Shown here in pieces: positions 33,726-47,162 of a DNA stretch of 64,000 nt. Source of the stretch: Telopea speciosissima. Lineage: Eukaryota; Streptophyta; Magnoliopsida; Proteales; Proteaceae. The position numbers and the translations under genes were made by a program. The stretch spans positions 59,842,970 to 59,906,969 of the forward strand of contig NC_057925.1 of NCBI RefSeq assembly GCF_018873765.1, in the 5' to 3' direction. The first letter of the stretch is position 1; each line of letters opens with the position of its first letter. The notes beneath the pieces are model-generated. The model was not told the origin of the DNA. It saw nothing but the letters and a program-made list of their open reading frames with translations, and ran no database searches.

Positions 33726-35640
33726 GACCAGATCAGATCTCAGAACCGGTCTTCTTTCCCCTTCAGTAATGTGACGGGTAATGTTGGGGATTTGTGAAAC
33801 AACCTCCAAGATTGGACGACATGAAAATTTGGCTGCAATAGTGCTCGTAAAAATGTGAGTTATTATTCTAGTAGATAAGATGACGTGGCAGACACGTGGA
33901 GTTCTGTAGGCCACATTTATTTTGATTCCGGGTGTTTGGATCTAAGGCCGCCCATGAACCAGATTAGTCAGCTTTGATTATATTTAAGAATCGGCCTTAT
34001 TATATAAGAAATTAACTAATCCATGGGCATGGGCTGAGAAAAAACCCAAAATTGAAGGATTAACAATTAAAATAAAAAATTTATTTTAATCATTTAGATT
34101 TGTTTACAAAGAAGATAAGGAAAAGACAAATTTTCCATATATGTTACTTAAGCCATAGAACCATTGCTATGTTAATATATGAAATTTTGGATTAGGTATG
34201 AGAACATGTCTACAAAAATAATTTTTATACATATCATATGAATCAAGTGTCCTCTTAAGGCCATCCAATTCATCAAAGTCTCTCACCAACTCCTCATTGG
34301 TGGAGTCTACGTTTTTCGGTCTAAAGACGACAATCCAATGCTAATAGAGAGTGAGATTTCTGATAAAAAAATGCCGCGTGATTCACTCAACACATACATA
34401 ACCAGTTTTTTAAGAAAGAGGGTTCTCCACGATGCCAGTGTGGGGAGGAATCTCCATGACATAGGTTGTCCAAAAAAAATATATCAACCAAATGGAGGTC
34501 CACATATTCAAAGTAGGAGAGGCAAAAAAAAAAAACAATATATATGAGAAAAAAAAAATTACATTTTCCGTGGGAAAGTTTTTCCCTTTTTCAATTAGTG
34601 AGTGAAAGCGCAAAGGATTGATTAGTAATTTAAGAAGGAAAAAAAAGTCCCTAATTAACTGTTATTATCTTTAGGATTTCCGCTAAGATTAATGAACTTC
34701 TAGGGATTTTAAGAAAATTATGATACATCTAAATATATCAAATGACATGGGAATTTGCAAATGAAATGTATCAGAACAGAGAGAGAATATTATGGTGAGA
34801 ATCTTTGTCTAAGAATTATATTTCTTATCCATGATAAAATACAAAAAGCTATGCTTGAATATTTTGTTTTTCTATTTAATGTCAACTTCATATTAATGGT
34901 ATTTAACATCAACTTGATTTAATAAATGGTGACATTTAAATTATTATGAAATATTACAAGGCATGACTACTTATATGTTTGCTCTAAGGGCACATAGTAT
35001 CATCACCAAAACTGGGCCAACCAATCTAGCAAAACCATCCTAAATTGGAGAGAGAGAGAGAGAGAGAGTGAGAGAGAGAGATTGATGGCCTTCTTGATTG
35101 GTAATTGGGTTCATGGTCTTCTAAAGTTGAACAAGGAGGAGAGGAACTTAATCCAATTTGTTCATTTGATTCCGCTTCTATGTCGACCACAACAATAAGG
35201 TTCCCGGACATGTATTAGTAGTTAATTACCCATTAAATGATAACCGAAACAAAAAAGTGAAATATTATTGTCACTAGGATCTATTATTTTTCCAAACCTC
35301 ACAAAATATCTATTCTTCCACGTAGAGAGATGATATGTTCATTCCGATTTTCGGCTATCAGAATGAGAAGGCATAGTCAAAATTCATGACATGTAAATTT
35401 TAGAGTTTAATTCAAGAAAAAACCTACACCCTTCTACCCGAAAAAAAATACCTACACCCTAGACTTGGCATGGATCCTGTGTATGTCTATGAATGTGTAC
35501 CAATATTCTAGAGATTATTATGACACTATCCCAATTCTGAATAAGAATAGACGGTTTAGATAGCAAAAACCAAAAAAATGGACAACACAGATCCATCTTA
35601 TGAGTTCTAAAAATGTCACAACAATTATTGTGATACCAAT

Positions 35641-35782
35641 AAAAAGGGCATACCCAGTGCACAACACTTCCCCCACTGCAGGATCTAGGATCAGAATGTA
35701 CACCTTACCCTCGTTTCGCAGAGAGATTGTTTCTTGATTCAAACCTGCAACCACTAGGTCGCAATGGAGCAACTTTACCATT
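35641..35782 (-). mobile_element. Au-type SINE remnant (SINE 3)
   Basis: On the minus strand it runs from AAAGTTGCTCCATTGCGACCTAG, with a B-box-like GGTTTGAATC, to GTGCACTGGGTATGCCCTTTTT. It has the same layout as SINE 1 and SINE 2 but is more diverged. ATTGTGATAC and ATTGTGAATAC on its two sides may be a decayed target duplication. Confidence 0.75.
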
Positions 35783-36409
35783 GTGAATACATGAAAATGG
35801 TTTGTTTTTTTTTTTTTTTGTTTTTGTTTTTTGGTAGAACATGCAAATGGTTTGAAAGCATGGACTTGTTGTCTGGCATGCATTGTCTTGTTTAACATTA
35901 TAACCATGGTTAAAGATTATAATCATAGTTATAGAGACATGGTATGCAAAATCTTGCTTTAAATACCATTCAAAAGGGTTGCTCCTAATCAGGGTTTTAG
36001 TAATCGCTCGATCGATATCGATACAATATCAATCTTAATCAGACCGTTTTGATACCCTTGGATTGGTATCGTATCGGTTAGGAATCAATATCAGTCTCTA
36101 TTGATACCAATTCGAATCGACCAATACGATGAATCCAATACCAATACCTTGAACCCTGCCAACGTACAGAGAGAGAGAGAGTATTTTCCATCAGTACATG
36201 CTAGAGGCATGAGGCATCTCTTACTATACTATAAAAAGAAACATCTGTTTTCAGAGACCATAGCCACTAATATTCATGCTCTTCTTGAGGGTTAGGATGG
36301 GGACTTGGATCATGACCCTGGGGATGGCTACATCTGAGACTATTCTCATTGGTACGGAAACTAGGATTTTATTTTTTGTGTAAAAAAAACTAAGAGGAGG
36401 TTGGAAGCA

Positions 36410-36815
36410 TATATGGTTTCGAATCTCGGATCGGATGATATTAGTCGAATCGGATCAGTATCGGTTGAGGCTGATCTCAAGATTAGATCGATACAATAAG
36501 GTTCGATTGGATCGTTCCCTGGATTGGCGATCTGAGTGAATATTTTTTTATTTTTTTAAATTTTGTAAGTTTTTTTTTTTAACTTTTTTATATTACCTTT
36601 GATAGATATTGACCGATATCAATCGATATTGACCGATCCGATCCCGAGATCAAAACACCCACAAACTTTGTCTGATACATGACCCAACCCATAAAAGAAC
36701 AATTTTGAGGATTTTTTTATCCGATTCTGATCGATTTATACCGATCTGATCCCGTTCCAAAAAAGTTTTGACAATAAACGATACCGAATCCGATACCCGG
36801 ATTTTGAACCTTGGT
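36410..36815. repeat. Degenerate GATCGGTATCGG-word repeat (second block)
   Basis: The block has GATCGGATGATATT, ATCGGATCAGTATCGG and GATCCGATCCCGAGATC words, with AT-rich filler in the middle. A smaller copy lies at 35990-36155 (GATCGATATCGATAC). It ends GGATTTTGAACCTTGGTT. 36816-38950 shows no gene. Confidence 0.55.
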
Positions 36816-38954
36816 TGGTAGAAGAACCTTACGAGTTTGCAGCTTTGATGATCATTTAATACTCGTGATAAGGTTCTTTTTTCTAAAATTAGAAAGAAAA
36901 AAAAAACCCAACTTTTTAACCATGGGTCTCTTTGCCAGTTACTAAAAATAGTAAAATTTGATCTTGTTGAACAGTTGCAGATAGCTCTTTCTTTGGTTTC
37001 TGTTGCAGCTTTCAACAACTTTGAAGAATTGATTCGTTTCTATTTTTGTTGCTGTTTTTGTTTGACCCACTAGCCCATATTCATTTTTGGCTACGGCCGC
37101 AATCTGTTCTGATCTTCACCAGAGAAGAAATAGGATATAATAATGGCTATAGCTACCCTTGGGCTCATATGCTTTGACCATGGTTTAAAACCTAATTTGA
37201 CTTGGCTTCAATCGGCAAAACCAGGGTTTTAAAACAAAGTATCGGTATCCAAATCGGGTCCGGATCGGTTTGAATCCGGTTATATTTTGCCTGAACCCTA
37301 GAAACCAGGGTTTTAAGGCATGGGAATTGCCTGGCCAGTTTCACACCTTCATGGTTTTGGCTTACCAAGTGGGAATGTTACTTAATGGACTTGGCTTGAG
37401 TTTGATCTTTGGGGCTTAACCATGACCATGAGTTAGCCTTATTTGACTTTGTTTCAGCTTTCAGGTGGTTTGACCACTTGAGTTAACTAGTCCAGTTACC
37501 TGGCCCTTCTACCCATCATATTCTAATGTTTGATGTTTCACATTATTTTTGGAAAGGATTTCCTTTGCAAGTGGCAAAATAATTTGATGTTTTGGATTTC
37601 TCTTTTAATGGGTAAAATGAAAAAGTAAAGGAAAAGGTTTTATGAAATTTGGACAAAATTCCAATTCCTTTCATCTTATTAGTCAATGATTTCTTAAAAT
37701 GGTTCTTTTAGTGTATCCCACTCCCCTACATGCAATTCATTGAATTATCATTCATTAAATCTGAATTATGAAAATATTTAGCTTATTTAACTTTTAACCA
37801 AAGAGCATTTGGTTGAGTTTATCCTCCAGTCAATTTTCACTGAGCCTCTCACTATTCTTTTTTTGTTTCTTGGTTGAAGCCTGTCACTATTCTTAAACCC
37901 CCCCACCAAAAATCACTTATTATTCAATTTAGAGCAAATAGATTTAGACAGCAACCATGCATTAGGGCATGTTATAAATTGGAATTGAAAGTGAGAAAAG
38001 ACTTAAGTAAGAATAGTTCAAGTTTTGTGAGATAAATTTTTAGCTTTCCATCCTCTTCCATCCTTTCAGCTTAGATCTCACATTTTCAACCACAAATTCA
38101 AAGCTCTCCTTCTTAGACTTCTTGAGTAAAGTAGCCCACCAAAATGTATTTCTTTAACATTGTATCAAAGTTTTATCCATTTGTTGTCTTCTCTAGAAAG
38201 TATACCCACATATATACCAAAGCTACACGTGAAAGGGAGTGTTGAGATGTTAAGAGCTAAATAAGATATAATCTCATTTCAATATAGCTGAGACATTGAA
38301 TGTGTCTTAATATTAAGCTACGAGGCAAGAAAAACAAGAAGTATACTTTCAACCCTAATTTATTTAAGAAAATTCAACATTACCTATTTGTAGAAATACA
38401 ATACATAAAAGGGTGATCATAGCTAAGGATGACATTAACAAGACAGCTATATACACATGTGGTTAATCAAAACAGGTCCCCACTGATTTAGACAGTTTGG
38501 ATTTGCCACACCAATTTTCATTAGTATAAATAAATAAAATGCCTTCATACTCATAGTATAGGCCATGGTTCCAACAATATTAGAATAAAATATTTTTCCT
38601 ATTTTCTTTATGGGCAAAGATCTCCCCGGATGTCAGAATGAAAATCACACCAATGAAAATTTGAGAGATAGAAACTCATATTTTGTCTGAGGAGAGAAAA
38701 TATCAATGTAAGATCCATGTCTCATTATATAAGAAGTCGTGAGAAAAAAAAATCCCCCCACTTTTAACATCATGGAGATTTTGTTTTTCTTTTCTTTAAT
38801 GCATAAATATTCAACACTTGGAGTGGGAAAAGATTGACTCCCTTGCGTGTAGTTGGAGTTGAAAAGAAAAGAGTATAATTGACAAACATTACCTTCCGTA
38901 TTGACAGACATTACCTAAGCATCTTCACATGTTAAGAAATGCCAGTTGCTTCTT

Positions 38955-39085
38955 ATCTTAAATGTTGGCATTTCAATGTCATTGATAACTTGTGTCATAT
39001 AACTTCCCTTTTATTTTATTCATAATAAAATCTAATTTCAATGTTGAATTATTTGAGGTATATGTCACATTCTTGGTTGAGGGTA

Positions 39086-39123
<38 letters not shown>

Positions 39124-39680
39124 GGTTGAAGGATTGATTTTATTGAACAATAGTATTGATGTCTTATTCCTCTATTCACTCACTAAGATACAATTAGAAG
39201 TTGTATTATGACCATGAACTGATGGAATTTTGTCTTACTCAATTTAGCTCAGTGTAATGTCAACTAAATGGGGTCGGCCACATGGATCCTCTTTAATTTC
39301 ATTAATCAACTCTGTTAAAGTCATATTTGTTACCTAAACTCTATTAATTGACAAACATAAAATAACAGGGAAGTTATATGGACACTTAAATAATTCAAGT
39401 TAAAATTAGATTTTATTATGAATAAAATAAAAAGGAAGTTATATGACACAAGTTATCAATGACATTGAAATGCCAACATTTAGGATAAAGTCATATTAAT
39501 CAACTCTGTTATAGTCCTAAATTATATATGTCTTTTCTCACTTCTCCTATAATCATTTTAGACATACCCTAAAGTTTTATAATTCCTCCAATATGAATTA
39601 TATATCTCCTCTTTATCAGAGTATTCTAATGTCTCTATTACAAGTGTTCATACCACTTTCGAAAGACTTGATCATTTCAC
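38955..39680. mobile_element. Inverted repeat pair interleaved with a LINE 3' fragment
   Basis: 38955-39073 (AATGTTGGCATTTCAATGTC...TTATGAATAAAATAA complement) is repeated inverted at 39373-39487. Between and beyond them, AAATGGGGTCGGCCACATGG (39268) and CTTTTCTCACTTCTCC (39532) match parts of the LINE-like stretch near 57720-57815 in the same order. The second arm thus interrupts LINE-derived sequence. A CT run lies at 39090-39118. Confidence 0.6.
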
Positions 39681-41227
39681 AGTGGCAAAAAATTTCTCTC
39701 AACCGGAACACCAACAAAATATAGGTGGATGACACACCTAATTGTACAATGTGGAAGTGTGATTCAGCCTCTCTGATCATTGGATATGTAGGACATGGTT
39801 TGAATTGATCACGTGTACAATTCTAAACCCAAATTTACTATTTAATCTCTTGCGTATGTTCATGCATCCCTCGATCATCCAAGCATTTTGTGTACACCCT
39901 TTTGACACTCATTAATTTTTACCCTTTAATCTAAAACTTTGCATGCGAATACAAGACCTTAGGGTCTATCCAAACCAACCTGTTTCATAATCGAAAATAG
40001 GTTCTTGTCTTCCAGTTTTTTATAGGTGTGCTCAAAAAGAAAAACTTGACCCTTCTATAGATTTTTCAAACTTTTTATCTAACCCTAATGTTCAAAGTAC
40101 ATTTTTCATCATTTCAGCCTTCAATGGATGATAATTTTTTTATGTCAAAAAAAAAAAAAAAAAAAAAATCAATCGAGGCATCCATCAACTTAAGATTTAA
40201 GGTAAGAAAATGTTTAGCCACCATCCTAGGGTCTTAAAACATCTCTCCCTATTGGACGAAGTCAATAATATCTTTCTCTATTTTGTGATACCCTCATCCG
40301 AAAACCATGATTAAGGGATTTATTTACCTTCACCGTGGCTTAAGAAAAACGGGTTCCTTTAAGGTATTCTTGAATTCTAGTCAAAATTCAAATGGTAACT
40401 AATCTGCACTTGTGGATATTCTTTAAATCAAATATAAACTCAATCCTAGTGGGAATTTGGATGCACAGCCACATATATGGAAAACATATATATAGAAACT
40501 TGTCAAAGAAAGATTTTTTTTCAAGGAAAACCCGTTATTGGATTTGTAGTTGGTGGAACTTATAATATCGGTCTCCCATTTTTTCTTCATGGTCTTCATA
40601 AATCTCAAGCACACCAGATGGAAAAAATAAATAATCCAAAACTTTCTGTGTTAGAACTTATCTATAACCCTCTCCTTCCTTTTTTTCATGAAGATTTTAA
40701 GAAATATTTTACTGACAAAAGAGTATATCTTTTTTTTTTTGTTCTTCTGTCATCAAAAACAATTTTGGACACTTTTTTTCGTAAGAGTTTGTTTGGCACA
40801 TATAATTTGTTTTTGGAGGATATTTTTTAAGCACTATTCATGCTTTGGTGACGAGAAAGCTTCAATAAACGGGGTTAAAAATTTTTTTCCCATTATAATG
40901 GATTTATGGGTTCTTTCAAAAAAATACAGAGTAAAAAGGTATTATCTTGACAAGTTTATTTGGGGAAGTAAACTACATAACTTGCTAAGTTAGGGAAACA
41001 GCTTTTTTCTTCGTGGAATTAAATGGTATTTTATCAGAATTCACCCACTTGATACCCCTTTATATTCTTTAGCCGCCCCCCTCCTCTCACAGAAAGAAAA
41101 AAAAAACCCAAAAAACACTCTCTTAAGAACCATCTAATTTGCAAAACTGTTGGCTTTGAGAGATAGGTTCCATACCCTAAGATAGAAATCTAACATTTTT
41201 GAATACATGGGGCAGATAATTATGACG

Positions 41228-41666
41228 GTAGATAAGGGTGTCAAAATCAAATCGAAATCATTTATCAAAATTAAATCAAACTAAACGGTTCAATGATGAT
41301 TTTAATCTTTAAACCGTTGATAAATCAGTTAACCCGATTATATAAGTGAGTGTATATAATAATATAATAAATGAGAGATTTTACAATGTATATAATATGT
41401 AAAATAGGTGGGATAGAGTATATAATATATATATTATATTTGTTAGTGAAAAAAAGAATATGTATATAATATAAAGAACATAATTTATAATATGCAAATA
41501 TTATGAATAAAACAATTAAAAATCATTTAAAATTGTTTATCAACGGTTTTAGTTTTACAATATGAAACCGTTTAATAAACGGTTCGATAATGGTTTTTGT
41601 CTATTTTACTCTCCATCGAATCGAACCAAACCATATAACCACTTATAAACCGTTTAACACCCTTAA
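41228..41666. repeat. AAACGGTTC-word repeat with AGGGTGTCAA/TTAACACCCTT ends
   Basis: The left end is TAAGGGTGTCAAAATC and the right end GTTTAACACCCTTAAA, so the ends are inverted repeats. Inside are variants of AAACCGTTGATAAA and AACGGTTCGATAATGG around an AT-rich core. Confidence 0.65.
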
Positions 41667-44600
41667 ATTGTCGATAGATTCGTGGATGAATCCTTCATTA
41701 TGGGTGAAGGAAAACTTCCACCAATAAAAAACGCGGAAATGAACATTCAAAGAAGACCAATTAGAGTGCACCAATGGACCTATAGTGACTATTACTCAAT
41801 CTTCTCCTTTGCATGCTCTCTTAAGATCCTTAAATTCAGACATGTTTCATTCATTCATATTAGTTATCTCATGTACGCCAATATGCTTACGGAAGATAGA
41901 AGAAGATGCATGGACCATGCAATGCAAAAGGAACAATAGAACACAAACAAAACTAGTAGTCTAACTAGACATTCTTCAAACCCTTTTGTCTGGTTTTGAC
42001 TTACTAATTTAATTTGGGTTTTTGATTGAAGTGTAAACTTGAATGGTTGAGCTAACCCAAAGAATTGAAGGGACCTAAATATTAATGGGTTTTCTCTTGG
42101 AACACCCTTTGGTTTTCGTCATCTTTGTCTCTTTTCATTTTTTAGGTTTGCCAAGTGCAATCAATCCAATCATACAATAAGAAACCTCTACACTCCATGC
42201 AAAAGTCCCTATCTTTGAACTGATTTCAACTTTTTAGTTTGAGTTTGAAAGCCAAAAAGACTTTGAATTGAGGGGGCCAAGAAAAGAACTTATGATCCAA
42301 TTAAAATCAAAGTTTTACTCTCTTGGAAGTACAAAAGATCAAGAAATCACAGCTGAGCTAGCTTTCTTTTCTTCCTAATGCTTGGAAAAGAGAGCCAAAT
42401 TACTGATTAATCTTTAGTAAACCATTACTTATTTGACTTTAGGAAGACTAAGGAAAGGGACCCTCCAGCTAAACTAGATAAGAAAAAACAAGAAAAAACG
42501 AAAAACTATGTAGTAATTGAAAAATTAGTGCCAGTAGTTTAATTAGAGAAACCTTGAGATAATGACATAATACATATTATAACTGTGATTAACCAAGGCG
42601 AAGGGTTTTTAAACTGGGGCATAGGGATTGAAAAAAAAATGGTTAGTGCTGCAATAAGTCTTTGAATGGACCTAATTTGGTAATGGGAGATGCTTGTAGT
42701 AAACAAATTATCTATGATTATGACTTTTATATGCTTATGCTTCCCCATAAAGTTGAGAGCTAATGTTAATTAATGGGCTGTTAACAATGATCTTTGACTG
42801 AAATGATAAAGGCTTGATTGCTATGCCAATTACTCATTAGACCCTCTTTAATTTACATGTAATCGCCTTACACTCAACCCACTCCCAAAATGGTAATTTC
42901 TTAACTTCAACTCCCCCAAAAAAGAAATCCCTTATAAAGGGTGAATCTTTATCAACGCTATAGGATTAGGGTAAAGAAAACCCATCCTCCACCCCCCTAA
43001 AAGGCAAGAGATCGTGGTTGTGTTGCCCCTGCAATAGCGTGGGGCTAGTGAGAGGGCATGTATGGGTATCAACATGGATGGGTTTTTTATATTTTACGGG
43101 AGCACAGAGTGATAATTTTGTGCACTCCTATGTCTAGACACAAAGGCTAGTGACCAAAGGTTTTTTCCCCAAAAAATTAAAAAAAAAAAACCTTAAAGGG
43201 TATGGCTTTATTGACAAAGCTTTCTACTCAATCCTATCTCGCCCAAGGTTTCAAAAAATTGAATTGAGGATCAACTCGGTCAGTGCCGATTTCAATCCAA
43301 ATCGGCCAAAAATAGAAAAAAAATTGGTCAAATCTGTTATTGGTGAAGCTTGATTTTGGTCCGGAATGTGCGGTTGAGATCTTCTGAGAGTCATTTCGGC
43401 CTCGAAATAATCTCGGATTGCTGAAAAAATGGCGTACATCCCCGCCAAAGGTTGGGAGTTGTGTTGGGCTCATTGAGATCTTCGAAACGGTATATTTTGA
43501 GATATATGTTATGTTTTGGTCTGATCTTGTTCGATTTGGCAATTTCTGGGCCCAGGGGTATTTCTGTACTTCTTTGGGTTAGGACTTTTCTATATAATGT
43601 TCTTATCTCTGAAAATACTGTAAGAGTGGTTTTTGTAACATTTCCTGAGATTAGTGAAATTCGTTATGTTACTCAATAGTGGATGTAGCTTCCTTTTTGA
43701 GGGTGAACCACGTAAATCTTGTGTGTTTATGTGTGCTTGTTCTTCTCTGTTTTCATATTTCTTCTACAAATCGCCACTTCTGGACGTTGTTTTTAACAAA
43801 ATCGATCATAACCGATTTTGATCCGAACTTACGGATTCCATTCAATTCTGATTTTTGAAACCATGATCCAACCCCCATTGACCACTTAAGGCAGAATGCA
43901 CGTTTGCTTCTTGGGATACTCCAGGATAGTCTCAAGTGGTAGCCGGATCCAAAAATCTGTCTCAGATTAATTTTGTCCTCAAATAGAGTAACAATCACTA
44001 CAACTAGATAGGGATTAGGATCTAAGAAATAAATACAAAATGTATTCCGAAACAATCCAAATTGCTTTAATCAGATCAAAAATTTTTTATTTTTGGGTTA
44101 AATAGTCAGATCATGAGCATGTGAAGGCGCTACGTTACTTGTCCATATGGTTAAAACGGTTTTCCGAGTTAAAGAAAACAAGCAGACAAAATGGATTTTA
44201 TTTATTGTAAGTATATTGTTCCCTCAATTTTGACAACTTGACACTTCTCAACAATATTGAATCATCATCAAAGTCTACACCTTAATTTAAAAAAAGGGGA
44301 GCGTTATCAAGTTGTCCGTGTAAAAAGAATCTCTTACGCCACACCAATGGTAATGCATGAGACGTATCATCAATAAAGAACCCACAATGGTAAGAGAGGA
44401 GGGAGAAAAAAATTCAAAAAAAAAAAGGGTTTGTTAGCAAACGTGGTTAAGTGAACAATGTGAGGATTTTGTTTTCCTTAAAAGAAGTAGGCAGATAGTA
44501 ATCATACTTTGTGGATTTGTTCAGAAAGATAGTAACGTTAGCAAACCCTTTATTAAATGTTCCAACCACAATAAAAATTTTCACTTTCATAAGCCATCTA

Positions 44601-45540
44601 AGTTCAAAGATACGAGAAACATTTCGGCCACGTTCTGATCGGACTCCTGAAACATAAAATGTCATCATTAACTCCCGCTCTTTTTTTCGAAGGTCCAAAA
44701 TACATTTTCTCGATCGTATTCTAATTAATAACATCAAAGATAAGAGATCATTGTTTGATCGTGTAGCCTTTGCACTAGTGCGGGGTCAATGAAAACGCGC
44801 ATAGAGGCATCAATATGGATGAGATTTTTTATTTCACGAGGGTGAGATGATAATTTTGTATGTTCTTGTGCCTGGGCATAGGATGCATACAAACCGTAAA
44901 ATTAAATAGGACCGAGTTTTCCTCCATGCACTGTGAATGGAATCCCATTCACAGTGGGTGATGGATGGGTGGGAGAGGGCATAGCAAGGGTGTTTTGGGA
45001 AAATACTAAAACCCTATGAGGGTTTGTGAACCCTAGGATGATGGGTGACCTGTCCTCTATGGATAGAGGAAAACTTTGTCTAATTAACTATGGGGTCGAT
45101 TTTCATACTGAGTTTTCTTTCACCCATGGTGAAGAGAGGATCTATTTACTCAGATTCTAACGCTTAGATGAGATTCCAAGAGTAGTGCCAAGGGCACTTC
45201 AGGCATTTGTCATATATGGAGAGTAATTATGACATTGCAGCATCATCCACAGTGAAGAAAAACTTTTTCCAATTAAATATGAAGGCAGTTTTCATACACG
45301 CCCGTATTAAGGGGGCAGGTAATGATGTGTTACATAGGGAAGGGTTGGTCATTTCGACCCCATATTATCCTATCTCACTTAACCCACTCTAAGAGCTCAC
45401 CCTATGAATACCATCCGAATCCTTCGGTCTCCCTTGACCGTGGGTGTGGAAAAACTCAGTTCTAAATCCTAACAAATTTTACTTCACTTTCATCTAATAC
45501 CTAAAACGTAGCTATTTTTCTAATTTTTTTCCTGGCAAGT

Positions 45541-45690
45541 GCTCTGCCCGTCCGGTTGTCCAGTTCCTCTCACAGGGGGCGAAAATGAAAACTTAACCAC
45601 ACCTGGGCAGTGAGTTCGGACAGAGGGTTAGGTCGTCATTCCCCCCCCCCCCACCATGAGAGGAACCGGACAACTGTACCGAACAGGAAC
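45541..45690. mobile_element. Hairpin element with GTCATT core (copy J)
   Basis: GTCCGGTTGTCCAGTTCCTCTCA on the left pairs with TGAGAGGAACCGGACAACTG on the right. The interior reads GGTTAGGTCGTCATTCCCC, close to the core of hairpins B and C. Its arms resemble those of hairpin G (GTTGTCC, GGAACC). Confidence 0.75.
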
Positions 45691-46248
45691 CTGAGAGAAT
45701 AATGATCCGCTATTTTCTGTAATGCTGGTCACACTATTTATTTTTTTATTATTATTATTATTTTTTGGTGACAAACCAAATGCATTAAAACTAACTAGAA
45801 GAACATAAACTGTTACCAGAAAAAAAAAAAAAAAAAAAAAAACTAGAATAACATAAATCAATGTTTGTGCTGGTCGTCTTACCCACCGTTTTAGATCTTT
45901 TAGCCCTATTGCTTAAAAAGTAGTCAGGCATTGCATCTTCCAAATGTTCAAAAAACAGATGAGATATTAGTTAAAAAAATTCATCAGTTTCTAGCGCCAA
46001 TGAACTATTTGAACTGAAAAGAAAAAATTATCTATGCGTTGGATGCCCTGTTCCGTCGCCTCTCTGAGTCCTTGCTCAATAGCTTTTCCTTCCTCTTCGT
46101 CTGTGGATTCTACATAACCATAAGCAAAAGAGATGGTATAGATTTCATCACCTTCTAATTAGACCACTCAGCACATCCGGTATCTTTTGTTTACTTCTTG
46201 AAGTTTCCATCAGTGACGAGGATTAAATTACCGTCTTATGGGCTTAAA

Positions 46249-46510
46249 CTTAGGGGTGTAAATGAATAGCCAAAATCCGTTTCCGTATCCGTATAGCAAT
46301 ATCCGAATCTGTCCGAAAGATAAATGAATGCGGATACGGATAGGCTATAGCTATCCGAAAAGCTATATTTACATGTAAACGAATAAAATATCCGATCCGT
46401 ATCTGTGTCCGTATCCGTTTAGCACTATCCGAATCCGTCCGATAGCTAATCGGATGTGGATGCAGATATAGTACTATCCGAGCCGAATCCAATCCGTTTA
46501 CAACCCTACT
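46249..46510. repeat. CCGTATCC-word repeat with AGGGGTGTAAA ends
   Basis: The left end is TAGGGGTGTAAATGAATAG and the right end CCGTTTACAACCCTA. The interior repeats ATCCGTATCC, GCGGATACGGATAGG and CTATCCGAATCCGTCCG. No frame is maintained. Confidence 0.7.
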
Positions 46511-47162
46511 TAAATTATCTCTCAAAAGAAGGGTGTTTCTTAAGATGCCTGCTGAGTAAGTTCAAAACGACCGATGAACTTACAATCGTCCTATTTGTAA
46601 ATCAGGTTCAGAACTCCATATGAATTTGTTTCAATGTTATTGTTCAAAAATCTGATATCTTTCATGCCACATAAAATACAGAATTATTGGACCCTATTGA
46701 GAAGACACTTTTACCATCTGTTTTGGATAGGTTCCCAGTGGACAACATATCACAAATTATGCCCTTAAATGAGTTTGATCTTAAGAATTCTGTTCTAACA
46801 CCAAGAATTACAGTGCAGCCCAGATTATTTTAGTAAAAGAGCAACTAAAAAACAGGTGCCAAAATGATTCATCAACCGATTTATACAAAATAAAAATAAA
46901 AAACACATAACCAAGCATTACAAATCTCTACACTTGGAAGTGAAAAGCATTACAGTACTACAAAATCTCTACACTTAACCAAGCATGAATAAACAATTTG
47001 GAAATTAGAATTATACATAAACCTTTTCTTTGTCGACAGGCATTTTTATGCATTCAAAGGTGGTTCCACAAAAAAGCAGAACACCATTTACAGAATGTGC
47101 CCCGAGAAAGTATCAAGTTAAAGCTACAATTAACATATTACACTTCAGTGTCGTCCAATTTC

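Larger units (their letters stand above)
39690..47140. other. Intergenic, AT-rich, no supported gene
   Basis: Contents: a long A run near 40150, word repeats at 41228-41666 and 46249-46510, GGTCGG-type repeats (43230-43540, 43795-43870), an AATACTAAAACCCTATGAGGG segment (45005) shared with the 3' side of RPL6, and a hairpin at 45541-45690. An open frame at 40477-40830 is AT-rich and shows no recognisable domain, so it is not called. Confidence 0.55.

Noticed and set aside
35459-35926. Overlapping minus-strand frames near 35.5-35.9 kb
   Set aside because: They run through the SINE remnant and a poly-T stretch and are not consistent with a gene.
40477-40993. Overlapping open frames of 117 and 101 codons
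   Set aside because: The sequence is very AT-rich with Phe/Lys-rich reading, no domain, no splice or family support; expected by chance in such composition.
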